64,000 nt of DNA from Dasypus novemcinctus (GCF_030445035.2 NC_080683.1:87753675-87817674), one strand, 5' to 3'; positions 1 to 12,084 are shown, counted from the first letter of the stretch. The notes: generated by a model from the letters alone, not told the origin. Made by a program: numbers and translations.

Positions 1-222
1 GGCTGCACTTTCTTTCGCGCTGGGCAGCTCTCCTTATGGGTGCACTCCTTGCATGTGGGGCTCCCCTATGGGGGGGACACCCCTGTGTGGCACGGCACTC
101 CTTGCACGCATCAGCACTGCGCATGGGCCAGCTCCACACGGGTCAAGGAGGCCCGGGGTTTGAACTGCAGACCTCCCATGTGGTAGGCGGACGCCCTATC
201 CACTGGGCCAAGTCCGCTTCCC
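1..222 (-). mobile_element. DAS SINE, cut by the window edge
   Basis: The right end is the reverse complement of a tRNA-derived head (GGAAGCGGACTTGGCCCAG...), with A and B boxes ending at about 222. The body extends left past base 1. It is near consensus, so fairly young. Confidence 0.9.
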
Positions 223-2365
223 TTTAAAAGTTTTTAAAGGACTCCTGCTCCACAGTGAAATTGGAAGTATGGCTAATCCAGCAACTGAAGCAGCTGGAAC
301 CTCAGCTCAGTTGCTGTAACTGATGTTTTTCTTTTGTCTTATGCTTTCATGGGCCCACAGCTTCCCATAAATCCACAGCCCCAGGCAGTATATCAGCAGC
401 AGTTTTATTCAGCCTCTTTTTATGGGGATGGGAAGAGTCGGGTGAAACCATCTCTGCTTGCAGGGGAGTAAGGCGTTTTCTAAGACTGGGAATTCTCAGT
501 TTTAAAACAGGGAGAGTCCCAGACAAACCAGTATGGTTGCTCACCTTAATCCTGCTCCAACCCTAGCTTCCAGTAATGAGGCTAGCTTTGGTCCCCGGCT
601 TGGATAGAGCATTTTAGTGACAGTATTCCTTAAGGACTTAATTTCTAACTGCTATTAGCTGCTTCAAGGCCCAGACCTGATAGATAGGCTATGGCTTTAG
701 CCCAGGTCACTGCTTTGCATTTCTATTCAGTGTCTGGTCCACAGAGATGTTCATCTTGTTTTTAAGTCTAGCAATGGCCTTTCATTGAGCAGACAATGTG
801 AATTGAAGCATGAATTTACTGTGTAACCTTGACTGGAAATTACTGATTCTTTTTCAATTTGATATTTTCTTATTTTGGGAAATAATGTAGTTTTAAGAAC
901 CTGCTTTATTCAGTAGTCCTCCTTACCCTCTCAGGGGTTGAGGAAGTCCAAATCACAGAAATTCAGTTGTCCTCATAGTGGTTGCCATTCTTTCTTTGAG
1001 GGCATTGAAACTCAATACTCACTTTAGAAAAGAACAAGGGAGAAATACCATCCCAACTTTTATTCTATCCTACATCTTCTGGTTATTGAAAATGGTACCA
1101 GACAGTGCTTTACCATCCCCACACCTGAAGAGGCATAAAGGAGGAAAATCACAGAGGTCTATGACAGTGGTGCCCTCTTTGGAAATGAGAGCCCCCTTTT
1201 TTTAATGCAGTCCTCAGCATATTTTTGGATAGCAAGTGGATTTTCAGACCTTTTGTAATAACTCTGGAGCCCTCCCAGCAAGTTACTAACCATTAATTTG
1301 GGCAAGGGTAGCAGGAAAAGCCTCTCTACTACCTTATTTGTTTCCTCAAACAATTCTCTACCTATATACTTTAAGAATCAAAGATTTTTAAACAATTTTC
1401 AATCTTTTGCTCTTCCATTCCATTGACAATAATCTTGCATTTCATTGTCTTAAAGGTTTGTATTGTGATTTATAATAAACATTTAAAATATTTCTACTGG
1501 ATTAAAGACTTTTTGAACATATTGGCTTTCACATTTCAAACCTAACTGCCTAAATATCACACAAACCAAGTTTCTTTTTGTCTTAGTATAAAACTAATGA
1601 AGTAGCAAAAATACTTCCTAGCACAAAGTTTTTAATTGAAGTGCAAGAAATGTGTACAGGGTCATTTCCATTGAGACATTTAAATACTATGGTATTGTAT
1701 GGTACTGTTCTCTTTGAGAGCTTCTCTGATTTAGTAGGAATAAAATATGTGAATTAACTGCTGACACGAAGGAATTCAGTATTTTCTTGGAAGATAATTT
1801 TGTAAAAGCCAAATGATTTGAGAAAAGACTGCCTTATTGTATTTTGTTTCCTTGTTTGTTTTGTTAAAGAAACTAAGTGGAGATATGCCTTGTTGGGGTA
1901 TCTTAAAATTAGGTCCACAGGTAGCTGTTCTGTGATTCCTAACTTGGGATATGGAAAGGTTTAAAAATGAAACAGAGCTATCATTTAGCAATTTTGAGAA
2001 CATGCTCTGCTTATTTAACCAGGACTGAATACTACAGGAACAAGTTTTGTGCTAAAATTAGACATTGGGGCTAGTCCAATAGCTGCACAAGTTATAATCT
2101 TCTGGAAAGTAGTTTGTTGGTTCAAATCAGGACACTGCATGTGAGACTATAAATCACTTACATCAGGTTCTTATGAGGCCAGCATATCATGGCTGTCTTC
2201 ATTACAGAACTAAAGAGTTACCAGAGCTAGAATTACTTCTTCCTAATGTTGGGATTTTGTTTTATTTTGTTTTTTCCGTTTTGCTTTTCTTTCATATGTG
2301 GGAAGACTCTTGGAAAATGATATTTAATTCCTAATGTCCAGACCTATGAGCCCCTCACCTATAAA
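223..2365. other. Gene-free DNA, no feature recognised
   Basis: AT-rich sequence with short chance ORFs only. I see no splice-supported exon, RNA gene or clear repeat. Confidence 0.5.
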
Positions 2366-2373
2366 ACACACAC

Positions 2374-2408
<35 letters not shown>
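2366..2408. repeat. (CA)n/(TA)n microsatellite
   Basis: Alternating CA and TA dinucleotides: a CA run, then a pure TA run, then CA again. Confidence 0.95.
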
Positions 2409-2499
2409 TTCTAAGAAGTATTTATTAAATGAGTACTATGGACTGCATACTAGAACCTATACCAGAACTTACAGGTTTTAGAAAATTAATAGAAAAGGT

Positions 2500-2660
2500 A
2501 ATGTGATACCATGGAAAGAGAATGGGTCTTAGAGTCAGACAGACCCACCTGCCTTTGAATCCCAGCTCCAGAAATTACTATCTCTAACCTTGATGAAAGC
2601 ACTTAATTTCTATGGGCCTCAGCTTCCTTATCTGGTTTTGAAAAAAAAAAAAAAAAAAAA
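2500..2660 (+). repeat. MIR relic followed by an A20 run
   Basis: The order 'gagtcagacagaccc...cagctcc...cttaatttctatgggcctcagcttcc' follows the MIR core in sense orientation. It ends in an uninterrupted A20 run at 2641-2660. Confidence 0.5.
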
Positions 2661-2850
2661 GAAAGGCAGGAAATGTTAGGTGCTGAGAAACTGTTAGTCA
2701 CCACTCCTAAATCCAGAAGACATTTATTTAGATGGATAATAGATAGACAGAATTTTATTAAATGAACATTTATTATGTGCCAGGCCTTGTGCTGTACATT
2801 ATTTCATTTAGACTTATCATACACACAAAATACTGGAGCTTATACAGTAC

Positions 2851-3308
2851 TTTTTTTTTAAGATTTTTATTTTATTTATTTCTCTCCCCTTCCCCCTCCC
2901 CCCTTCCCCCCCTCCCCCTCCCCCTCCCCCTCCCCCCCTCAGTTGTCTGTTCTCTGTATCCATTTGCTGCGTGTTCTTCTTTGTCTGCTTCTGTTGTTGT
3001 CAGCAGCACGGGAATCTGTGTTTCTTTTTTTGTTGCATCATCTTGCTGCGTCAACTCTCCATGTGTGCGGCGCCATTCCTGGGCAGGCTGCACTTTTCTT
3101 TCGTGCTGGGTGGCTCTCCCCATGGGCACAATCTTTGCGTGTGGGGCTCCCTTACGCAGGGGACACCCCTGTGTGGCATGGTTCTCCTTGCGCGCATCAG
3201 CACTGCGCATGGGCCAGCTCCCTACGGGTCAAGGAGTCCCGGGGTTTGAACCGCGGACCTCCCATGTGGTAGACGGACACCCTAACCACTAGGCCAAGTC
3301 CGCTTCCC
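2851..3308 (-). mobile_element. DAS SINE with target-site duplication and expanded G-rich tail
   Basis: A full antisense DAS copy: poly-T, then a C/T-rich tail, then body and tRNA head ending in CGCTTCCC. A 10-base duplication with one mismatch (TATACAGTAC at 2841-2850, TATATAGTAC at 3309-3318) flanks it. Several ORFs cross it on both strands and are shadows. Confidence 0.93.
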
Positions 3309-3534
3309 TATATAGTACTTTTATGTATCTTTAGGTTTCATTTCCTAAAGACACATAGCTAGAAAATGGTAGAAGCAGGACTAGAGCCCTGAATTTCACC
3401 CTCACAAAAATCAAAATCTCTTTGGAGACAAGTAAAATGACACACTGTTATTCATTTTCTAACATATTTAATTTTAATGTATATATATTAAAATAAGCCA
3501 TGTGGTGCCAAATTTTAAAAAGGTAATAACTAAT

Positions 3535-3765
3535 CCCTATAGAATGCTTACTGTGTGTGGAGGACACTGTTCAAAACACTTTATACATATTTATTTAATC
3601 CTTACACCACCATATGAGTTAAGTACTATTCTTACCCCATTTGTTACTGAGAGGTTAAGTATTAATAGTTCTTTCAGGGTCAGATAGCTATGAGTGAGTG
3701 GAAGGATGGGATTTGAAACCAAATCCCTCTTTGGCTCCAGATTCTGTGCTCTTATCCATTATTTA
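3535..3765 (-). repeat. MIR SINE relic
   Basis: Matches the reverse complement of the MIR core and its flanks (cactttatacatat, accccatttgttactgagaggttaag, gatttgaaacc). Ancient and diverged. Confidence 0.6.
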
Positions 3766-3803
3766 ATACTGGCCTTCTCAAAAAGACCAAACATCCATTT
3801 TGG

Positions 3804-3974
3804 TTTTTTTTGTTTTTTTAATATCTTAAATGTTTTATTTTTTTTTATTAACTTTGTAATAATATTACATTGAAAATATATATGTGAGGTCCCATTCAAC
3901 CCCACCCCCCCACCCCCCCTCTCCCCCCCCCAACAACACTCGTTCCCATCATCATGACACATCCATTGGATTTG
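3804..3974 (-). mobile_element. 5'-truncated L1 3' end with a perfect 15-bp target duplication
   Basis: CAAACATCCATTTTG occurs at 3789-3803 and again at 3975-3989. Between them lies a T-rich tract and an L1 3'-UTR fragment that also occurs at 19.9 kb, including a C-rich run. The perfect duplication and close match to the other copy suggest recent L1 activity. Confidence 0.9.
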
Positions 3975-4663
3975 CAAACATCCATTTTGAACCAAAGAAA
4001 CAGAAAACACTATAATATTTATTTGAGGTAAAATTACAATTAACTGAGAAGCCTGTGTATTTTTAACTAACAGTTTCTAGGCTGGTATATATGAGAAATA
4101 GACACCTTTTATTCCTTTTTTTATGACACAAGTAATACATCAGTCACTTAGAAAATGGTAAACAAACATCTAAGCAAATTTCCAACATTCTACTCTGTAA
4201 TAAAGGGTTGATTAATATAAATCAATCAAAAGTTCCTAAAACTTCAAAAGCAATTAGTACCCAGGATGAAATATTAATATTTGAAGACCTAGGACATGTT
4301 TTACAAGGTTTAATAAAATGGTGGTGAGCTGAAGCAGAAGTGATCCCTGCTTTGAAAACGCTAGAAGTGAGACATGTGTAGAATCTACATTTCCCTATTT
4401 AAAAAAATTTATACAAGACATGAATAACAGCCAATCAGTGCTGCTGACCAGCAGATATTATAAATGTTATTGAATGGTTTTTTTTGAAGGGACATGGTAT
4501 TATTTGTTAACAAGTGCCTTTTATTTGACTAACAAAGTCTTTCAAAACATGAAGGAAAATAGGAAAAAAATATCCTTGATCTCATTCTGTTTTTCAGATA
4601 TTCAGAAATGTTTATGGATCTTCATTTAAGAAATGCCTCCATAAATAACTAACATTACTCTTT

Positions 4664-4865
4664 TTTTCATAGCAGTCTTTTTAAATTTTATTTTATAATT
4701 ATCTTTTAAGTTAATAGATCACACAAAACATTACATTAACAAACATACCCCACTCCCCCCCCACCCCCATCAATTTTTTTAATTGTATTTTTTTGAATAT
4801 ACATAGATCACAAAAATTGTTACTTTCAAAAAATATAAGAGGTTCCCAAAAAACCCCCACCCTCC
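4664..4865 (-). mobile_element. 5'-truncated L1-type 3' end with a 13-bp target duplication
   Basis: AACATTACTCTTT is present at 4651-4663 and 4866-4878. The insert begins with T-rich sequence and holds two L1-like 3'-UTR segments, each with 'atagatcaca' and a C-rich run. Either one rearranged insertion or two nested 3' ends. Confidence 0.8.
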
Positions 4866-5029
4866 AACATTACTCTTTAACTTCTATAGTGAATTCTTGA
4901 TAATGCCCAATTTTAGGAAAAACATAACAGACACTTCTGTCTAAAAGTCTCTGATTGAATGCCTTTCTATATGGAAGTCTAAGAAACAGTAATACTGATA
5001 AATGAAGTTCACAGATTATATAAAAACCT

Positions 5030-5053
5030 AATTTAATTTAATTTAATTTAATT
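5030..5053. repeat. (AATTT)n short tandem repeat
   Basis: Four to five units of AATTT in a row. Confidence 0.95.
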
Positions 5054-5242
5054 CTGCTGTCCTCCATGATCTTATGTGAGTCTAACCACATATTCCTTGG
5101 ATTCTAAAATATAATTCATTTATTTAATAACAGCATTTTAGAAATAAAAGAAAACACTTTCCTGTTAAATATACATATCAGTTGTAGGTTGCATAACAAT
5201 TTCAAATAAGGGGAGAGGCTGAGTACATTTAAGAATTAAGGA

Positions 5243-5501
5243 TGGAAGCAGATGTGGCTCAAGCAATTGAGCTCCTGCCTACCACATGGGAGGTCCTAGG
5301 TTCAGTTCCTGGGGCCTCCTGGAGAAGGTGAGCTAGCGCAACGGGCAGGCGCAGCAAGCTGACGCAACAAGATGATGCAACAAAGGGACATAGAGAAGAA
5401 AGACAATGAGAGACACAACAAACCAGGTTGCTGGGGTGGCTCAAGCAACTGAGCACCTCTCTCCCATATGGGAAGTCCCAGATTCAGTTAAAAAAAAAAA
5501 G
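5243..5501 (+). mobile_element. Dimeric tRNA-derived SINE with one target duplication
   Basis: GAATTAAGGA flanks the insert at 5233-5242 and 5502-5511. Inside are two tRNA-like heads with A and B boxes: one at about 5246-5315, one at about 5435-5490. They are joined by a body like that of the DAS SINEs, and the end is an A10 tail. One duplication pair around both heads means they inserted as one unit. Confidence 0.8.
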
Positions 5502-5511
5502 GAATTAAGGA

Positions 5512-7340
5512 AAAGCAGTAGCAGGTTCAGTTTTTCTCTTATCAACTTCTGTCCACCTTTTGGTAGAAATACTAGTAAGTAGTGAAATGGAAGTAGAATG
5601 AAAAAAAGAGATGCAAAGAACATGAATGTATAATTATTTACTAAGGGTTTAACCTACAAATAAAATTAGAAGCTGATATTAAGCGAATGGCCTGTTGTTT
5701 AGCCGAGCCTTTATTGAGTCTTCGGTTAGGCAAGTCAGGCCTAGAGTTTTGTAGATGTTCCACCTGATGAAGTGAAGGGAATAAAACTTCGGAGAGAAGC
5801 TAAGACAAGTGACCTGATAAAGGGGGAAAATTGATCAGGAATGAGAGAAGAGATTGTGCAACAGGACAAGAGACTGGAGGCTGTGTAGGAGGTGATGAGG
5901 GAGAATTTTTCAATGTCAGGTGCTGAATATAGATGGTTAATGTTTAACTTTAGTCATTTTCTGTGTGGAAGGCCTGAGTCCTTCCGGCCCTCCTATCTTC
6001 AGTAAAATCTCTATGCACATAGATGCCTGTGTGCGTATAGTTTTGGGGGTGGGGAAGCAGAAAAGGAGCTGAGTTCCATGTCAGGGAGATGTTGGGGTGA
6101 GACAACAACGTGCTCCTTCCAGCCACTAAGCTAAAACTTCAAAAGCAGGGGCTTAGAGCCAGAGATGACTAGGAAAAGAGATTACAAGCCACCCTACTTG
6201 CTTTCAGAATCCACAAGCACAGCAAGGAATGTAGGACTCCCACTGCACAAAAGAATGGGATTTGAGCCAACTTAGTTGAATCTCAGAGGACGGCATTCAC
6301 ATCTGGTTTAAAACAAGAGTAAAAATGAATAGACTTGGGGTTAGAAAACTCTGCTGCGGTGTCTTCCCTTTGCCAGTCATTTTAATATGTCAGTAGTCTC
6401 TGCCCTCAGGATGCTTACAGTTTGGGGTTTGTGGGGAACAATTCCAGAGAAACAAGATTAGGTTTGCAAATATGACATAATGAGAGTTCACAGTCAAGTT
6501 TGAACATAGTCAAATATGAAATTGTAGAGTGAAGACACTGACTATTAGGGCTGAGGCCACTAATACCAGGAGTTATCAAGGCAAACATGATAGAAAAGGT
6601 GAGTTTTGAGATGGGCCAGGTTTTTCTAGAGAAGTGAGAGAAGTGAAGGCAGTTTAGACAGAGGATTCAAGAGCGGATGAGGCATGAAGGCAGGAGTGAG
6701 AGAGGCATGTGGGAACAATGAGGAGCGACCTATCTGGAATTGACAAATTTCGGGGAGTAATGGAAGATAATTTAGGATTAGCTGGAATGGGATCAAATTG
6801 CAAATGAGGCTTTGTACTAGAAGTCAATGTTATTATGTTAATTGAGTTGCTCAGTGAAATTATCTCAATTCTCTAAACATGCTTATAAGAACACATCTCA
6901 ACAGAGCTAAGTGCTTTGTACTTGGTAACAAGTTTGTTATCCTTAAGGCTTCTCAGACCGCAACAAAGTACTCTGTGGACAGCTGCCCTTTCCTGATTTT
7001 CTGCTCAGAGTTGTCTCCTGCCTAATTGAGTTGAGAGATCATGCGATGGTTAATCCCAGGCCTGCCGAGACTTGGACCTCTCCAGAGGCCTTGGTGCATG
7101 CTTAACTGATTCTAGGTACCTGACTGGAGTTGGAGAAGGGTGCCCCTGCTCTGTGTGGGCATATAGCCTAGGAAATGGCTTAAATGTGGGCATTCTCTCC
7201 TCATTTCATAAAATTTCAAAGGAAAGGGCTCTCTAGATTTCTGAGACCTCCCTCCCCCATGCCATTTGAGGCTAATGGAAAAAAGCTTTGGGTTTTCATC
7301 TTTATTTGCACTCTGGCCCTGCTTTGTGACTTCGGACAAA
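5512..7340. repeat. Mostly unique DNA; diffuse ancient repeat about 6390-6850
   Basis: No gene is seen. The part near 6390-6850 (agtctctgccctcaggatgcttacagt, gaggcatgaaggcaggagtgag) resembles an old mammalian interspersed repeat that recurs at 17.7, 32.0 and 48.3 kb. I cannot assign its family. Confidence 0.4.
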
Positions 7341-7350
7341 TTAACTGACT

Positions 7351-7547
7351 TTTTCTCTTTTTTTTTGAGGTAATGGGTCCAAAGGATTGAACCTGGGACC
7401 TAGTGCCTAATGCTCCCCTGAGTTGAGTTTTTTTTTTCTAATTTGTTTGCTTGTTGTTTGTTTTTGTTTTTAGGAGGCCTTGGGAACCAACCCAGGACCT
7501 CCAATGTGGGAGGCAGGTGCTCAACCACTCGAGCCACATCTACTCCT
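7351..7547 (-). mobile_element. Dimeric tRNA-derived SINE, antisense
   Basis: Read on the minus strand: a tRNA head (gtggctcgagtggttgagc), an A-rich linker with AAACAAACAA-type sequence, then a second head-like unit with a B-box-like 'ggttcaatcc', then poly-A. ACTGACT at 7344-7350 and 7548-7554 is a candidate target duplication. Confidence 0.7.
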
Positions 7548-7555
7548 ACTGACTC

Positions 7556-10500
7556 TTTATGAACCTGTTTTATTTTTTAATCTGTAAAACAGCTTAGTAA
7601 CTATGCAGTTACTGTTAACTCTCTTCATCTCCTTCTGCAATTTCTCCCAGTCCCAGACATTTTTTGGAAAAGCAGCTTTTTTTCTGATCATAAATACTCT
7701 CTGTTATTAAGGTTGTGTAAACTCTGCTGTTTAGGATGCCTTTGGATCCTGCAGAAAACAAGAGGGCCCAGGAGTTGGCCTGTCCCTGCCCTTCCCCTCC
7801 CTAACCATGTATTTATTTCCTCAGGTTAGGATTTCAAGTCAAGCAGGGTCAACCATTATGAAAGTACAGAATTCAGTAGGGTTCAGAGTGCTTGCAAATC
7901 ATCTCAAAGTGGAGGATCAACTATTCTTATTTGTATTAAGTTGAAAATAATAAATAATTGCCAAAGGCATATATAAATTAAGGTTACATGAGACAAAGCA
8001 TTTTATGAGTTCAAAAGCAGCTCCGCAAGGCCATAAACTATCATACTGATACATTGCTGTCATTTCTGCTGTTCAAGGGTCCACATACAAGTTGGTCCTT
8101 GGAAGTTGCCTTGGAAATGACACTATGCTCTCAGTAATTTGGGAATGCCCAATTATGCTCGTAGCTAAGAAGGGCATAGGGTTTGCTGGCTAGTATTTTG
8201 CCTACATTTGAATCCTAAAAATAACCACTCATGAGAACAGGATGAGCTTTGTGAAGATTATATTCCAGTTGGTTAGAAATGGAAGATGCGGTTTTTCTTA
8301 TCTCCCCTTGCCTTTCATTTCTAAAGACATTTGCCCCTATTCTGAAGCAGAAGAGACTATTAGAGCAGCTGCAGCGAGCAGCTGTAGTGTCTTTCCTTGT
8401 CATCTGCTCCCCTGCTTTGCCAACTTTGTCCTGTCCTCTGCTCCTAGTTGTCCCTGACTGTCCCTTTTTTCCTTTCAAAACGGCCCACTGCCATCTTCTG
8501 CCCTGCACCCCACCTTGCTTCCCACTCTGTCTTTCCATGCAATCAAGGGATTTTGCCTGCCATCCTCTTGCTTTTACCATTCCTTATGGCAAAAAAGATC
8601 ATTAGTGAAAACATTTTTATCTAATGAAAACAATTGGAACGAAAAATAAAAAAGTCTAACAGCCAATATATAACGGCTTGCTGCTGCCTCCCTTTTCAAG
8701 TTCTGTTGTTTGGCCATGCTCTTTTTAATGTGCTACAATATCAGGACAATATAAAGCTCTAATTTTACGTTTCTATGCAAAGCCAGGTGATTATGACTCT
8801 GAGGGGAGACCTTCCACCTGAGGACCTTGAGAGCAGTGACTTCCTCATCCTATGCAGGGTATACAGCTCTCCTTGAGCCTCTTCCACAGGGTATTCAGCT
8901 CTCCCTGAGCCTCTACTGCAACTTCCCACAGCACACTCGGGGCCTGCCTAGACTCTCCCAGCATTCCTCAGTGCCTAACAGTGAAGTAACCAGCATATGC
9001 TGCTCTCGAAGGTAGAATATGGGAGCTAGTGCAGGACAAATTTTATAGCACAGTATATTAAAGGAATTTATGTTCTGTGACTTTTAGGGAAGAGCCAGCT
9101 CGTTTTGACTCTTCCATTTAATGTTGTTTGACTTTGTATACTCAGAAAATGGGACTACATTCTTTTTCTTCTTTTTTTTTAAAAAAAGGCTAGTATGATG
9201 TTTTCAAACATACATATTTTAGACTTCAAGTAATATATTATCCAAATACTAATTTAAAACAAGATATTATTTAATAAATTTGATTTATAATGCATTATGT
9301 GCACCACGCATAAAAAGCAAGTAAAAACAAATGATATGTTTTATTTTACTATGTTGGCGATAGAGTAGTATGCCTTAAAAAAAATGGTAAATCATCTTTT
9401 ACCACTGTTCTCTGAAAATAATTTGGGGTTAACAAAATCTAAATGGCACCTGCCAGAACTGCCAGTAATCTTCAGTTTTCAACAACTGAACTCTCCCACT
9501 TCTCTCTCCGTATCCTTAAACTAATAGAATATGTTTCAGCCGCACAGTTTCCACAACAATAAAGATGAAAGGAAGAATTTATTAAGTTTTTTTTGTATGT
9601 GAAAGGATGAATCCTTGCATCAACAGCATATAAGTGTGTACACAAAGTATACCTAAAATAGGGCAGTGCACACATACCAGACTGGCTATGTAGGTGTGTG
9701 TGTGTGTGCATATATACATTGTCTCTAATAAGTACAGCAGTTTCACTCCCTAGGAGTAATATATTAATGTAGTATGTGTGGGAAAAAAAAAACCACTAAA
9801 TTACCTTCTTAAATATTACAATGCATATAAGTGTATCTTTGCTTAGAAATGTAAAAACAATGTGCTTAAGAATGCTAATTACCTAAAATTGAGAGTAAAT
9901 ACTTCCAAAGGAATAGATAAGAAACTAGAACAATTAGACCTCAAGGTCAACTGTGAATAATGGAGAATCACAGAAGCTCTGAGCTGGAAAGATTTGATCA
10001 GGCCTCTATAATCCAAATCTTATTAAGGCATGAAACCCTTTGTAACACCCCAGTGATGTGGTCATTCCACCCTTCATTTAAATGCTTTTGGTACAGGGAT
10101 ACTCATTACTTACTAACTCAGCCAACCTCAAGTTCTTTTTATTAAGGGAAAGTTTACTTTCCTGTAAACTATGCATCTATCTGGGTCCCCTTCAACATGC
10201 ACAGAATAAATCTAACCCTTAAAATATCTGAAGACAATCTTGTCCCCCTATAAATGAGCAATCATTAACGACTACTGTCTCCTAAACCAGTCAGAGCCAG
10301 AATGTTTATCCATCTACACCACTCAGCTACTTAAAGATGCTCACCCCAAGACTGGTGGTGGTGCCTCAGAAGACAGGCCTGGGCTGTGCTGTGTTAATCA
10401 TTTACCACTAAAGACAGTGGAGCCAGGGAGGGTAAGATTCTAGGAGCCTAGCGCCCAAGAAAGAGCCCTGCATCTTAATGAAGTCAGTGGTAGCAAAGGC

Positions 10501-10560
10501 AGGGACTGTAATGTTTCACCTGTGAAAAACAAACCAAAAAAAAACCTGTTAATTCATATC
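7556..10560. other. Gene-free DNA with a small local duplication and a (TG)n run
   Basis: No exon or RNA gene is seen. A 28-base unit is duplicated at 8855-8882 and 8887-8914, and a (TG)n run lies at 9693-9709. The part near 9955-10145 may be a weak old repeat. Confidence 0.5.
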
Positions 10561-10689
10561 ACCAACGCTCAAGCCAGCCTTTGATCTCGGAGGCAGGGTC
10601 TGGAGCTGAAGCACACACTCCTCCATGAGCTCTGCCAATGGCCAATTGGGCAGCCCTCCTCACGGCTCCAGGCTTCTGAGGCACGTGCT

Positions 10690-10965
10690 GTTTTTCTGCC
10701 CCCTGCCCCTGGCCTCAGCTTAGGTGTCATTTTTCCTAGAAGCCTTCCCTGCTTCCCATCCTCACTCCACCCCACCTGAGACTGGCCTCTTCCATCATAC
10801 CTTATAGTCGCCCCTATTGTCGCACCTATTGTCAACCTTATTGTAGCACTTATTTCATGTATTTCAATCACCTGCTTGCTTGTCTGTGTAAGAAAATCCT
10901 TTAAGGCTAAGAACTGTCTTGTCTCGCATGCTGGGGATTCAGTAGATACTTGCTGAACAAAGAAA
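10690..10965 (+). repeat. L2 LINE 3' end relic
   Basis: Shows the L2 3'-UTR order: 'agaagccttccctg', 'gcacttatttcatgtat', 'gcttgtctgtgtaagaaaat', 'aagaactgtcttgtctcgca', 'ttcagtagatacttgctgaa'. Confidence 0.6.
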
Positions 10966-11171
10966 GAGAAGAAAAACAAGAAAAAGAAAGAAAAAAAATT
11001 AAGAAATTTAGATAATTAGTTTAGGTACCTAAAATATCTAAATGGCCATTACAGATAAAACACTACAATTCCTTCAATTCCTTCTTCTTAAGTTCCACCT
11101 TTAATGGCAACCTCAGATTTTTAGAAATTCAGATTGTCTTTAGCAAGAGGATGAGTTTCAAGTGGTTATAC

Positions 11172-11370
11172 TAGGAAACGGATGTGGCTCCCATCTACCA
11201 CATAGGAGGTCCAGGGTTCGATGCCCAGGGCCTCCTGGTGAGGGCGAGCTGGCCCACATGGAGTGCCGGCCCACACAGGAAAGCCGCCCTGCGCAGGAGT
11301 GCTGGCAACATGGAGAGCTGTCGCAACAGGATCTCCATAAATAAAATCTTAAAAAAAAAAAAAAAAATTA
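11172..11370 (+). mobile_element. DAS-related short SINE with a 12-bp target duplication
   Basis: AAGTGGTTATAC occurs at 11160-11171 and 11371-11382. The insert starts with a tRNA head (ggaaacggatgtggctc), has a shortened body and ends in a long A tail. An older or internally deleted subfamily relative to full DAS copies. Confidence 0.88.
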
Positions 11371-11444
11371 AAGTGGTTATACAAATACAAAGGAGAAAAA
11401 CTATAAATACATATTTATACATATAATAAAATTTTAGAGCTGAG

Positions 11445-11600
11445 ATTTAGAGTTCATTTAATGGGTTGCAATTCTTATTTTAAATATGAGGAAACTAAGG
11501 CTAGGGATTAAATGATCTACCCAAATTTTTCCTAATATTTAGTGAGAAAACCAGATTTCAAACCCTGATCAGCAGTCTTGCCCCTAAACTAAGATAGCTA
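11445..11600 (-). repeat. MIR relic
   Basis: 'aatatgaggaaactaaggctagggattaaatgatctaccca' parallels the reverse MIR core, followed by 'ccagatttcaaaccctgatc'. Diverged. Confidence 0.5.
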
Positions 11601-12084
11601 GTCTCTAGTCTTCTTTTTAAAAGGGAAGTGATAGTAGCTGCTGCAAACTTTGCTACAAATGGAAGTAATGGACATTTTCCCTTTTAAGTGATGGTTATAT
11701 TTTAATGTGCAACTTTTCTAGGTGTAAAATAAACTTTGGGAATATTGTTCTCTGTTCCTAGATAAACTAACCAATGAAAATTAGTCCTGTTTTCTCTCAA
11801 AAGTATCAGAGGGTGCTACAATGTGACATGAGACAACTCCTGCAAAGTTGTGGTTAAATAGAGTTGTAGTCATGTGAGTTGCTTTCAGCCAGGTTGTGTA
11901 TCCAGGCTCAGTGTCCTGATGGTAAGCTGTAGGTTGGTACTGCCATGAGATCAGCAACTTGGTGAGTAGCCCTGAGGTACAGCTGTGAGGTGACCCAGTG
12001 AAGACCAGTGCTCAGTGCCAGAAAACCTGACCCAAACATTGGAATGAATTCCCAAGGAACAGAAATTGTTCTCAATTAAAAAAA

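Noticed and set aside
2762-3292. 176-codon ORF and overlapping ORFs on both strands
   Set aside because: They run through a DAS SINE; the same peptide pattern recurs in every SINE copy in the window and is not a gene.
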